This document shows positions 8,519 to 16,475 of a DNA stretch of 34,833 nt, piece by piece (the first letter of the stretch is position 1; each line of letters starts with the position of its first letter). Position numbers and translations under genes: made by a program. This stretch comes from Alistipes sp. Lineage in GTDB: Bacteria; Bacteroidota; Bacteroidia; Bacteroidales; Rikenellaceae. The notes beneath the pieces were generated by a model that saw only the letters and a list, made by a program, of their open reading frames with translations, had not been told where the DNA came from and made no database searches. The DNA lies in contig JAGCLL010000083.1 of the NCBI GenBank assembly GCA_017647025.1, forward strand, positions 1 to 34,833. The letters run 5' to 3'.

Positions 8519-8653
8519 ATGACTATGAAAAAAGATATTTTGTTGGGCTATTCTGCTCCTGAATTTGAGATTTATGATGTAGCCGTAGAGTGTGGCTACG
8601 GAGGAAGCGTAGGTCTTCCAGGCTTTGGCGAGGACGAAGATACTCTCGTCTAA
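8519..8653 (+). CDS. Tiny ORF, copy A of a repeated small-peptide family
   Basis: 44 codons from ATG 8519, or 42 from the in-frame ATG at 8525 (MKK..., which I consider equally likely). The product opens with a basic MKK, then LLGYSAPEFEIYDVAVE, then a Gly-rich acidic tail GYGGSVGLPGFGEDEDTLV. It has no signal peptide or membrane segment. I believe it is a real gene because a second copy at the right end of the window shares 20 of its last 28 residues, including the ending LPGFG..EDTL, and because it sits between the large lipoprotein and a strong terminator. The function is unknown. Small proteins opening with a similar Tyr-x-Ala-Pro-x-x-Glu pattern occur in Bacteroidota near surface-protein genes, from memory. 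A secreted or modified peptide is one option, but no modification enzyme lies nearby. Confidence 0.65.
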   Translation: MTMKKDILLGYSAPEFEIYDVAVECGYGGSVGLPGFGEDEDTLV

Positions 8654-8680
8654 AATCTACTAAACATAACCCTCTTATTG

Positions 8681-8716
8681 CAAGGGACAACCCAAAAAGG
8701 TTGTCCCTTGTTTCTT
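8681..8716 (+). terminator. Terminator after tiny ORF A
   Basis: A 12-bp perfect stem CAAGGGACAACC (8681-8692) / GGTTGTCCCTTG (8699-8710) with loop CAAAAA, followed by TTTCTT. The same stem, base for base, follows tiny ORF B at 34698-34726 on the other strand. Confidence 0.85.
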
Positions 8717-8866
8717 CGAGTAGGTGGTGCAACTGTTGGTAGCGTAGCCGCTAATTCTGCATCACGAGCGATACCTATTATATAATAAGGCGAGGCGTTG
8801 GCTCTATCTTTGAGTCCTATTTTAGCCAAAGCAAAAGTCAAAGGGCCTGTTAAAAATTGTAAGTTA
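8717..8866 (+). other. Spacer between two terminators, no gene recognised
   Basis: About 150 bp between the terminator of tiny ORF A and a second terminator at 8867. It contains a -7-like TATCTTTG at 8805-8812 without a matching -33 box. A short untranslated transcript of about 85 nt ending at 8902 is possible. A minus-strand frame (8650-8925) runs through here, crossing both hairpins, and I do not regard it as coding. Confidence 0.35.
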
Positions 8867-8902
8867 AAGTGTAAAATTGTAGTGAATTTTACGCTTTTTT
8901 TT
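8867..8902 (+). terminator. Second terminator upstream of kbl
   Basis: A 12-bp stem AAGTGTAAAATT (8867-8878) / AATTTTACGCTT (8885-8896) with one G-U pair, loop GTAGTG, and a continuing T run to 8902. It insulates the kbl promoter from upstream transcription. Confidence 0.75.
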
Positions 8903-8914
8903 GTATAAAAATTA

Positions 8915-8922
8915 TAACTTTG
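8915..8922 (+). promoter_or_regulatory. -7 box for the kbl transcript
   Basis: TAACTTTG matches TAnnTTTG, 13 nt after the end of the terminator T run. A -33 box is not evident at 19-20 nt. The leader to the kbl ATG would be about 80 nt. Confidence 0.5.
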
Positions 8923-9006
8923 CATTAGGTATTGTTACAATTTGTAAGCAAGCCATATCGTTTAACGAGAAGAATATAAGCGTAAATAACTTAAAATCAA
9001 ACATAT

Positions 9007-10194
9007 ATGTACGGAGATTTCAAACAACATCTTCAACAAGAGTTGGAATCAATCAAAGAGGCCGGTCTTTACAAGACCGAGCGAGTAATCTGCTCGCCGC
9101 AGCGTTCGGCTATCGAGGTTGCAGAGAAGGAGTGCCTGAATTTCTGCGCCAACAACTACCTCGGTTTATCCGACAACCCTCGCCTTATCGAGGCGGCTAA
9201 AAAGGCTATGGACGAGCGAGGCTTCGGAATGTCGTCGGTACGCTTTATCTGCGGCTGTCAGGATATTCACAAGGCTCTCGAAAAGGCTATTGCTGACTAT
9301 TTCGGAACAGAGGATACAATCCTCTATGCTGCTTGCTTCGATGCTAATGGTGGTGTTTTCGAGCCACTCTTCACCGAGCAGGATGCCATAATCTCGGATT
9401 CGTTGAATCACGCTTCAATTATCGACGGAGTTAGACTTTGTAAGGCGGTGCGCTATCGCTACGCCAATGCCGATATGGAGCAGTTGGAGGATTGCTTGAA
9501 GCGTGCGCAGGCGCAGCGCTTTCGTATTATCGTAACTGACGGTGTCTTTTCGATGGACGGCAATGCTGCTCCGCTCGACGAGATTTGTCGCTTGGCAAAG
9601 GAGTACCGTGCTTTGGTTATGGTTGACGAGTGCCACTCGGCAGGCGTCTTGGGTAAGACGGGTCGTGGAATTACCGAGTTGTACAACTTGCGTGGAGAGG
9701 TCGATATTCTCACTGGAACGCTCGGCAAGGCGTTTGGTGGTGCTATTGGTGGCTTCACCACAGGCCGTAAGGAGATTATCGATATGCTTCGTCAGCGTTC
9801 TCGCCCTTACCTCTTCTCTAACTCGTTGCCACCGGCAGTAGTGGGTGCAGGTATCGAGATGTTCAAAATGTTGGAGGAGAGCAACGAGTACCACGACCGC
9901 TTGGTCGAGAATGTGGCATTCTTCCGTGAGAAGATGATTGCTGCGGGCTTCGATATTAAGCCTACCGTATCGGCAATCTGCGCTGTGATGCTCTACGATG
10001 CTAAACTATCGCAGGATTTCGCTGCTGAGTTGCAGAAGAAGGGAATCTTCGTTACGGGCTTCTACTATCCGGTTGTGCCAAAGGGGCAGGCTCGTATTCG
10101 TGTTCAGGTGTCGGCAGGCCACACCCGTGAGCAGTTGGAGAAGTGTGTAGCAGCCTTCGTAGATGTTGGAAAAGAGTTAGGAGTGTTAAAATAG
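9007..10194 (+). CDS. kbl: Glycine C-acetyltransferase (2-amino-3-ketobutyrate CoA ligase)
   Basis: 395 residues, the usual length. A PLP-dependent alpha-oxoamine synthase that interconverts glycine plus acetyl-CoA and 2-amino-3-ketobutyrate in threonine breakdown; cytosolic. Visible motifs: NFCANNYLGL near residue 45, the GFGMSSVRFICG substrate loop, SDSLNHASIIDG, TDGVFSMDG, the MVDECHSAG aspartate, and the PLP lysine Lys241 in GTLGKAFGG. The stretches RQRSRPYLFSNSL and PVVPKGQARIR are diagnostic for Kbl and separate it from serine palmitoyltransferase, a close relative expected in sphingolipid-making Bacteroidota. Threonine dehydrogenase (tdh) is not adjacent. The downstream Lrp-type regulator is 26 bp away and may respond to the amino acids concerned (inference). 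Confidence 0.95.
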   Translation: MYGDFKQHLQQELESIKEAGLYKTERVICSPQRSAIEVAEKECLNFCANNYLGLSDNPRLIEAAKKAMDERGFGMSSVRFICGCQDIHKALEKAIADYFGTEDTILYAACFDANGGVFEPLFTEQDAIISDSLNHASIIDGVRLCKAVRYRYANADMEQLEDCLKRAQAQRFRIIVTDGVFSMDGNAAPLDEICRLAKEYRALVMVDECHSAGVLGKTGRGITELYNLRGEVDILTGTLGKAFGGAIGGFTTGRKEIIDMLRQRSRPYLFSNSLPPAVVGAGIEMFKMLEESNEYHDRLVENVAFFREKMIAAGFDIKPTVSAICAVMLYDAKLSQDFAAELQKKGIFVTGFYYPVVPKGQARIRVQVSAGHTREQLEKCVAAFVDVGKELGVLK

Positions 10195-10220
10195 GCTTAT
10201 AGCCCTAAAAGGATTGAGTT

Positions 10221-10694
10221 ATGACAAAGGAAGTTTTAGATGCAATTGACCGCAAAATCCTGAAATTTTTGGTCAAAAATGCAAGAATGCCATATTTGGA
10301 GATTGCCCGTGAGTGTGGCATTTCGGGTGCTGCAATTCACCAGCGCATAAAGAAGTTGGAGGATACGGGTGTAATTCTCGGCTCACGAATGATTGTGAGT
10401 CCAAAGATGCTTGGATTTGATGTCTGCGCCTTCGTGAATTTGAGTATTCAAGACCCAATGATGAGTACCGCAGTGGCGGAGCGTATCAAACATATTCCAG
10501 AGGTTGTGGAGTGCCATTTCATCACCGGAACATACACCGCAATGGTTAAGTTGTACTGCGTGGATAATGAGCACTTGATGCGCACCATCTTCGACAACAT
10601 CTTGCGTATTCCAGGTGTAACCAACACTCAGACATATATCTCGCTCAACGAGATGTTCTCTCGTGAGCCACATGTTGACTATTTGGATAAGTAA
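10221..10694 (+). CDS. Lrp/AsnC family transcriptional regulator
   Basis: 157 residues. It has an N-terminal winged helix-turn-helix (DAIDRKILKFLVKNAR, then PYLEIARECGISGAAIHQRIKKLE, residues about 7-50). It also has a C-terminal RAM/effector domain with the usual beta-strand pattern (FVNLSI..., VVECHFITGTYTAMVKLYC, then IFDNILRIPGVTNTQTYISL). Length and architecture are standard for feast/famine regulators that bind amino acids as octamers. It lies 26 bp after kbl and 14 bp before queD, so it belongs to the same transcript. Control of kbl by this protein is a reasonable guess, not shown. Confidence 0.93.
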   Translation: MTKEVLDAIDRKILKFLVKNARMPYLEIARECGISGAAIHQRIKKLEDTGVILGSRMIVSPKMLGFDVCAFVNLSIQDPMMSTAVAERIKHIPEVVECHFITGTYTAMVKLYCVDNEHLMRTIFDNILRIPGVTNTQTYISLNEMFSREPHVDYLDK

Positions 10695-10708
10695 AAGCAG
10701 TTTAATCT

Positions 10709-11161
10709 ATGGCAAAGATACGATTGACAAAAGAGTTCACCTTCGAGTCTGCTCACGCCCTTGATGGTTACGATGGCTTGTGTCGTGAAATTCACGGTCA
10801 CTCCTACCGCCTTTTTGTTACGATTAAGGGTGAACCTATCGGCGAGGCGGGTAATCCGAAGATGGGTATGGTGATGGACTTTGGTGACTTGAAGCGCATC
10901 GTTAACAGTGAGATAGTCGACAGACTCGACCACTCGTTTGTACTTCGCAATTCGGAGCAGAACGAGGAGTTGAAGGCGCTGCTTGGCGCAAAGTTCAGCA
11001 AGGTGGTGTTGGTCGATTATCAGCCAACTTGCGAGAATATGTTGGCGGACTTTGCTGCTCGATTGCAGAAGGCATTGCCAGCGAATGTGCAACTCTACTC
11101 GCTCCGTTTGCACGAAACCGCAACATCTTACGCTGAATGGTATGCAGAAGATAATTCTTAA
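10709..11161 (+). CDS. queD: 6-carboxytetrahydropterin synthase (QueD/PTPS family)
   Basis: 150 residues, a T-fold enzyme of queuosine precursor synthesis that makes 6-carboxy-5,6,7,8-tetrahydropterin from dihydroneopterin triphosphate. Zinc ligands His16 (FESAHAL), His29 and His31 (EIHGHSY) are present. So are the catalytic Cys25 four residues before the HGH pair, Asp74-His75 (LDHSFVL) and the pterin-anchoring Glu136 (RLHETATSYAEW). The Cys-x3-His-Gly-His spacing is the QueD rather than the mammalian PTPS pattern. The stop codon lies inside a 7-bp repeat that leads into polA. Confidence 0.9.
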   Translation: MAKIRLTKEFTFESAHALDGYDGLCREIHGHSYRLFVTIKGEPIGEAGNPKMGMVMDFGDLKRIVNSEIVDRLDHSFVLRNSEQNEELKALLGAKFSKVVLVDYQPTCENMLADFAARLQKALPANVQLYSLRLHETATSYAEWYAEDNS

Positions 11162-11174
11162 TTCTCAATTCTCA
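11154..11174 (+). repeat. Three 7-bp repeats between queD and polA
   Basis: ATTCTTA, ATTCTCA, ATTCTCA in tandem, starting inside the last codons of queD (stop 11159-11161) and ending 5 nt before the polA GTG. Confidence 0.6.
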
Positions 11175-11179
11175 ATTAA

Positions 11180-14086
11180 GTGAAACGCCTTTTCCTTGTC
11201 GATGCCTATGCATTGATTTTCAAATACTACTACGCCTTTATGGGGCGACCTATGCGCAACCGAGAGGGTATGAACACCTCGATTGTCTATGGCTTTACAA
11301 AGTTCTTGCGTGATATCCAAAAGCGCGAGAAGCCCGACTTGCTCGGTGTAGCATTCGACCCAAAGGGTGGTTGCTTTCGTCGAGAAATTTATCCTGAATA
11401 CAAGGCTAATCGCCCTGCAACACCTGAGGATATTTTGCAGTCGGTGCCTTATGTGAAGCGCATAGTCGAGGCTATGTGTATTCCTGTGTTGGAGGTGCAG
11501 GGTTTCGAGGCAGACGATGTTATCGGAACACTCGCCAAGAAGGGCGATGAGGCTGGTTACGAGGTCTTTATGGTTACTCCCGACAAGGATTATGGTCAAC
11601 TTGTTGGCGAAAATCGCAAACTCTATAAACAGAAGGGTGATGATATCGAAATCATAGACCGAGAGGCAATACAGGCAAAATATGGCATTGACCGCCCAGA
11701 ACTTGTGCGAGATATTTTGGCACTGTGGGGCGACTCATCGGATAATATCCCTGGCGTGCCAGGCGTAGGCGAGAAGGGCGCTTGCAAGATGGTGCAGGCG
11801 TGGGGTGAGGTTGAAAATATCATCGCTAATGCTGATAAGATTGGTGGTAAGACGGGTGCAAATATCCTCGCTAACGAGGAGCAGTTGCGACTTGCGAAGG
11901 TGCTTACCACTATCCGCCTCGATGTGCCTATCGAGTTCAATGAGGAGGAGTTGACCGTCTGCTGTCCGAAGATAGACGAGTTGCGAGCATTGTATGCAGA
12001 GTTGGATTTTAAGGGATTTTTGGCAGATTTGAACAATCTTGCGCCAGTCGAAGATTTGTCTGTTCCGCAACAAGCACCGCAGACGCAACTTGCAAATATG
12101 GCTCGTGCAAAGTCGGCTCAGCAGAAAAAGGCATCGTTGGAGGGACAAGGCTCGCTCTTTGGCGACCTATTTGCTCCCGTAGTGGAGGCGGCTACTCCTG
12201 AGGCGGAAGAGCCAGCCGAAGAGGTGCAAACCGACCTCTTTGCCAATAGTTTTGCTACGGCAGCAACCACTTCTCACAAATATACAACCATATTTACGCC
12301 AGATGACTTGCGCAAGGTGGTGGCAGAGATTGCGGAGCAACCGCACTTCTGCTTCGACCTCGAAACCACAGGCTTCGATATGTTTAGCGACCGCATTGTA
12401 GGTCTTTCGCTTGCGGTGAAGGCTCACGAGGCGTGGTATGTGCCATTCGGACACAACGCCGATGTGCGCCCTCGCAACGATATAGAGGCGGAGTATGCCT
12501 CGATTTTGCGACCACTTTTCGAGAATGAGAAGATTGCGAAGGTGGGACAAAATATGAAGTTCGACACTCTCTTCCTTCGTGCTTTGGGTATTGAGGTAAG
12601 GGGTGCGAAGTGGGATACGATGATTATGCACTACCTGCTCGACGCAGAGTCACGCCACGGAATGGACTCTTTGGCAGAGCGTTATCTGAACTACTCGCCA
12701 ATATCGATAGAATCTCTTATTGGCAAGGGAGCCAAGCAACTTACTATGGATATGGTAGGAGTGGAGCGAGTAGCGGAGTACGCTTCGGAGGATGCAGATA
12801 TAACACTGCAACTCTACGATACACTGCGACCAATGTTGGAGAAGGAGGAGTCGCTACTGAAACTATATCACGAGATTGAAGAGCCAATGATTAGCGTTCT
12901 TGCCGATATGGAGTGGGAGGGTGTATGTATCGACAGCGAAGCACTACGCAACTACTCTTTAACTCTATCGCAGAAACTCGCCTCCATAGAGGAGCAGATT
13001 AGGGAGATTTCGGGCGAGCGAGAGATAAATATAAATTCGAGCCGACAACTCGGAGAGTTGCTCTTTGCCAAGATGCGTATTACCGACAAACCGAAGATGA
13101 CCAAAACCAAGCAATTCTGTACCGATGAGGAGTATTTGCAGTCGTTTGCGGGGGAGCATAAGGTTGTCGATTTGATTTTGGAATACCGAGGCGTTAAGAA
13201 GTTGCTTTCGACCTATGTAGACTCTTTGCCACAGTTGGTAAACCCAGTTACTGGTCATATTCATACCTCGTATAATCAAGCAGTTACGGCTACTGGACGA
13301 CTCTCGTCTGCTAATCCGAATTTGCAGAATATCCCGGTGCGAGATGACCTTGGTCGCCCAATTCGTAGTGCCTTTGTGCCGAGCGACGATAGGCACGAAC
13401 TGCTCTCGGCGGACTACTCGCAGGTGGAGTTGCGATTGATGGCTCACCTTTCGGGCGATGAAAACTTGTGCGAGGCGTTCCGTGAGGGCGAGGATATTCA
13501 CGCCGCTACGGCAGCACGCATCTTCAAGAAGCCTATCAGTGAGGTAACATCCGAGGAGCGCCGTCGTGCCAAGACCGCCAACTTCGGCATTATATATGGC
13601 ATTTCGGCATTTGGTTTGAGTCAGCGTTTGCGTATCCCTCGTGCCGAGGCAAAGCAACTTATCGAGGGCTACTTTGACTCCTATCCGAAGGTTAAGGAGT
13701 ATATGGATAATGTCGTTAATGATGCACGAGAGAGGGGTTATGTCGAGACACTCTTTGGTCGCCGCCGCTATCTTGCAGATATCGACTCTCGCAATGCCAA
13801 TGCTCGTGCGTTGGCGGAGCGAAACGCCATAAATGCCCCAATTCAGGGTACCGCCGCCGACATTATGAAGATGGCTATGGTGAATGTTGCTTGTCGCTTC
13901 AAGGAGGAGGGGGTTCGTTCCCGCATCACAATGCAGGTACACGATGAAATCGTGGTCGATTTACTGCGCACGGAGCGTGAGCAGGTCGAGCGCATCGTAA
14001 AGGAGGAGATGGAGGGTGCTGCCAAGTTGTCAATTCCACTTACCGCAGAATGCGGTGTGGGTGAGAATTGGCTGATGGCTCACTAA
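11180..14086 (+). CDS. polA: DNA polymerase I
   Basis: 968 residues starting with GTG; the next in-frame starts would cut into the conserved RLFLVDAYALIFKYYYAF opening. Domain order: 5'-3' flap exonuclease (1-290, with FEADDVIGTLA and the DSSDNIPGVPGVGEKGA helix-hairpin-helix); a 70-residue low-complexity linker; 3'-5' exonuclease (about 375-565). The exonuclease is intact: Asp393/Glu395 in DLETTG and YASEDAD as motif III. The family A polymerase follows, with Asp745 in SADYSQVELRL, the O-helix RRRAKTANFGIIYG and Asp922 in QVHDEIVVD. It does gap filling, Okazaki fragment maturation and repair synthesis. The linker holds QGSLF (323-327) and QTDLF (350-354), which resemble beta-clamp binding pentapeptides. 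Last gene of the kbl transcript, or near it. Confidence 0.97.
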   Translation: MKRLFLVDAYALIFKYYYAFMGRPMRNREGMNTSIVYGFTKFLRDIQKREKPDLLGVAFDPKGGCFRREIYPEYKANRPATPEDILQSVPYVKRIVEAMCIPVLEVQGFEADDVIGTLAKKGDEAGYEVFMVTPDKDYGQLVGENRKLYKQKGDDIEIIDREAIQAKYGIDRPELVRDILALWGDSSDNIPGVPGVGEKGACKMVQAWGEVENIIANADKIGGKTGANILANEEQLRLAKVLTTIRLDVPIEFNEEELTVCCPKIDELRALYAELDFKGFLADLNNLAPVEDLSVPQQAPQTQLANMARAKSAQQKKASLEGQGSLFGDLFAPVVEAATPEAEEPAEEVQTDLFANSFATAATTSHKYTTIFTPDDLRKVVAEIAEQPHFCFDLETTGFDMFSDRIVGLSLAVKAHEAWYVPFGHNADVRPRNDIEAEYASILRPLFENEKIAKVGQNMKFDTLFLRALGIEVRGAKWDTMIMHYLLDAESRHGMDSLAERYLNYSPISIESLIGKGAKQLTMDMVGVERVAEYASEDADITLQLYDTLRPMLEKEESLLKLYHEIEEPMISVLADMEWEGVCIDSEALRNYSLTLSQKLASIEEQIREISGEREININSSRQLGELLFAKMRITDKPKMTKTKQFCTDEEYLQSFAGEHKVVDLILEYRGVKKLLSTYVDSLPQLVNPVTGHIHTSYNQAVTATGRLSSANPNLQNIPVRDDLGRPIRSAFVPSDDRHELLSADYSQVELRLMAHLSGDENLCEAFREGEDIHAATAARIFKKPISEVTSEERRRAKTANFGIIYGISAFGLSQRLRIPRAEAKQLIEGYFDSYPKVKEYMDNVVNDARERGYVETLFGRRRYLADIDSRNANARALAERNAINAPIQGTAADIMKMAMVNVACRFKEEGVRSRITMQVHDEIVVDLLRTEREQVERIVKEEMEGAAKLSIPLTAECGVGENWLMAH

Positions 14087-14211
14087 AAAAATCGTTCTGA
14101 TGAGTTCTTTTTGCACAAGCCTTCGGATGCCGAGATGCTCACATAGCTCTACTATGCTCCGCTCTCGTCACCTTGCCTTGCACAAAAATAATCTCATCAT
14201 TGACGATTTTT
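14087..14211. repeat. Imperfect long inverted repeat between polA and priA
   Basis: An outer arm of 18-19 nt (14087-14104 with 14193-14211) pairs with few mismatches. The centre contains a smaller hairpin CATAG-CTCTA-CTATG. The whole element fills the space directly after the polA stop. The T run at the right end makes terminator activity possible; the size and internal structure are more like a dispersed intergenic palindrome. Confidence 0.5.
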
Positions 14212-14264
14212 GGAGTTGTAGAAAATATAATTTTGAATTCTTAATTTGCCTAAGCTGCCTATAA

Positions 14265-16475
14265 ATGAGTAGTTTTGCCGACATAGTACTCCCGTTGGCG
14301 CAACCAGCCTATACCTTCGCTCTGGGCGAGGGTATGGAGGTGCGTGTAGGTGATGCTGTGGCGGTACAATTCGGCAAAAATGCGGTCTATACGGGTATCG
14401 TATGGCGACTGCACGACACACCCCCAACAAAGGGCGTAGCAAAGCCAATTTTAAAGGTCTTGTACGACAAACCCCTGCTTTCGGAGTTGCAGATGCGATT
14501 TTGGGAGTGGATAGCCGACTACTACATCTGCTCGGTGGGTGAGGTTATGCGTGTGGCTTTGCCCTCGATTATCAAGTCGAAGGCTCGATGCGAAGATGAG
14601 TTTGAGCCATATACCCCAAAACGAGAGATAACGGTGGGGCTTGTTGCCGATGCCTTTACGGAGGAGGTGCGTGAGAAGATGGCACGCCGAGCGCCAAAAC
14701 GATATGAGGCACTGTGCGCTATTGAGAAGGCGGGCGGCGTTGCGCCACGACACGCCGTAGAGTTGGATTCTACGGCATTGAAGGCACTCTGCAAAGTGGG
14801 CTTGGTCGAGATCGGGGAGCGAGATTATACCCTCGACTGTGAGTGGAGCAAAACACTCCTGCCAAGATTATCATCAGCGCAATCAAAGGCTCTCAACGAG
14901 ATACAAAATGGCTTGACCGACAAGCGAGTTGCACTATTGCACGGCGTTACAAGTTCGGGCAAGACCGAGATTTATACACATCTTATCGAGGAGCGACTCT
15001 CGCAAGGCGAGGATGTATTGTTCCTTGTCCCCGAAATATCGCTCACAACGCAGTTGGTGGAGCGTATGCGTGGGCTTTTTGGCGAGAGTGTTACGGTCTA
15101 TCACTCTAAACTAACACCACAACAACGCACAAAACTCTACACCGATATGCTCTCCTCGGAGAGTGGGAACTTTGTGGTTGGAGCGCGCTCGGCGTTGTTC
15201 CTGCCATACAAAAAATTGGGCTTGGTGGTGGTCGATGAGGAGCACGATTCGAGTTATAAGCAATCAGAGCCAAACCCTCGCTACAATGGTCGTGATGCGG
15301 CGATAATGTTGGCTGCACTTCACAATGCAAAGGTGGTTTTGGGCAGTGCTACACCATCGCTCGAAAGTTATGCTAATCACCTATCGGGTAAGTATGCCTA
15401 CACTTTGTTGACGGAGCGATATGGAGGTGTGGAGATGCCCGATATTAGAATTTCGGATACGGTGCGCAATGTTAAGCGCAATGAGCGTAAGTTGCACTTT
15501 AATAAGGAGTTGCTCGATGGCATTGCGGAGCGATTGGAGTGTAATGAGCAGGTTATTCTCTTCCAAAATAGACGAGGATATTCGCCCTATATGGAGTGTC
15601 CGTCGTGCGGTTGGTCGGCTCGATGTCCGCACTGTAATGTAACACTATCGGCACATCAGCAGAAGGGACGAATGGTGTGCCACTACTGCGGCTACAATGA
15701 GCCAATACAGCGCTATTGTCCAAATTGCAAGACGAGCGAATTGAAACCTATGGGCTTCGGTACGGAGCGAGTTGAGGAGGCTATATCGGAACTCTTTCCC
15801 GATGCGAGAGTGTTGCGACTTGATGGCGATACCGCCACTTCGAGTGCAGCCTACAACCGCATTATTGGCGCCTTTGCTCGCCACGAGGCGGATATATTGG
15901 TTGGCACACAGATAGTGTCGAAGGGTTTGGACTTTGCGGATGTTACCCTGATTGGAATCTTGAATGGCGACAACCTGCTCGCTTCGCCCGATTTTAGGGC
16001 AGAGGAGAGGGCTTGGCAACTGATAATGCAGGTGGCAGGTCGCTCTGGCAGACGAGATAAGCGAGGCGAGGTGATTATTCAGACAGCCGAGCCTACGCAC
16101 CCAATATATTCGACGATTGGCGACTACGACAAATTGGCGTCGAAACTCCTTGCCGAGCGCAAGCAGTTTGGTTATCCGCCATTCGTGCGAATAGTGAAGA
16201 TTGCAATGCGCAGTGCCAATCAAAAACAACTTGTAGACTCCTCTTTGAAACTTGGCGAGCAGTTGCGTAATCGCTTTGGTCGCAGGGTGTTGGGCCCTGT
16301 AACACCACTTATCGACAGGGTGCGTGGCGAGTGGCGAGTGGAGTTGATGTTGAAGGTCGAAGTCGAGGCATCATTCGCCAAAGCAAGGGCTATTTTGAGA
16401 GAGGAGATTGCTCACCTGCGTGAGGTGAATGAGTACCGAAACATTACGATAATTTGCGATGTCGATATTTTGTGA
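14265..16475 (+). CDS. priA: Primosomal replication protein N' (PriA helicase)
   Basis: 736 residues. A 3'-5' superfamily 2 DNA helicase that restarts stalled forks by loading DnaB. The N-terminal 3'-DNA-binding domain is followed by the Walker A motif GVTSSGKTE (Lys233), the DEEH box (Asp324-His327) and GSATPSLES. The zinc-binding insert has four CxxC pairs (CPSC, CPHC, CHYC, CPNC), and helicase motifs V and VI (VGTQIVSKGLDF, QVAGRSGR) come after it. All catalytic parts are intact. Its final 17 bp overlap the start of comF. PriA's client helicase gene dnaB lies 0.9 kb downstream, so replication-restart functions are clustered here. Confidence 0.97.
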   Translation: MSSFADIVLPLAQPAYTFALGEGMEVRVGDAVAVQFGKNAVYTGIVWRLHDTPPTKGVAKPILKVLYDKPLLSELQMRFWEWIADYYICSVGEVMRVALPSIIKSKARCEDEFEPYTPKREITVGLVADAFTEEVREKMARRAPKRYEALCAIEKAGGVAPRHAVELDSTALKALCKVGLVEIGERDYTLDCEWSKTLLPRLSSAQSKALNEIQNGLTDKRVALLHGVTSSGKTEIYTHLIEERLSQGEDVLFLVPEISLTTQLVERMRGLFGESVTVYHSKLTPQQRTKLYTDMLSSESGNFVVGARSALFLPYKKLGLVVVDEEHDSSYKQSEPNPRYNGRDAAIMLAALHNAKVVLGSATPSLESYANHLSGKYAYTLLTERYGGVEMPDIRISDTVRNVKRNERKLHFNKELLDGIAERLECNEQVILFQNRRGYSPYMECPSCGWSARCPHCNVTLSAHQQKGRMVCHYCGYNEPIQRYCPNCKTSELKPMGFGTERVEEAISELFPDARVLRLDGDTATSSAAYNRIIGAFARHEADILVGTQIVSKGLDFADVTLIGILNGDNLLASPDFRAEERAWQLIMQVAGRSGRRDKRGEVIIQTAEPTHPIYSTIGDYDKLASKLLAERKQFGYPPFVRIVKIAMRSANQKQLVDSSLKLGEQLRNRFGRRVLGPVTPLIDRVRGEWRVELMLKVEVEASFAKARAILREEIAHLREVNEYRNITIICDVDIL

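Noticed and set aside
8650-8925. Minus-strand frame of 91 codons between the tiny ORF and kbl
   Set aside because: It crosses two terminator hairpins and the kbl -7 region, has no promoter, and its sequence shows no domain pattern.
9007-10194. Serine palmitoyltransferase as an alternative for kbl
   Set aside because: Kbl-specific stretches (SVRFICG, RQRSRPYLFSNSL, PVVPKGQARIR) are all present.
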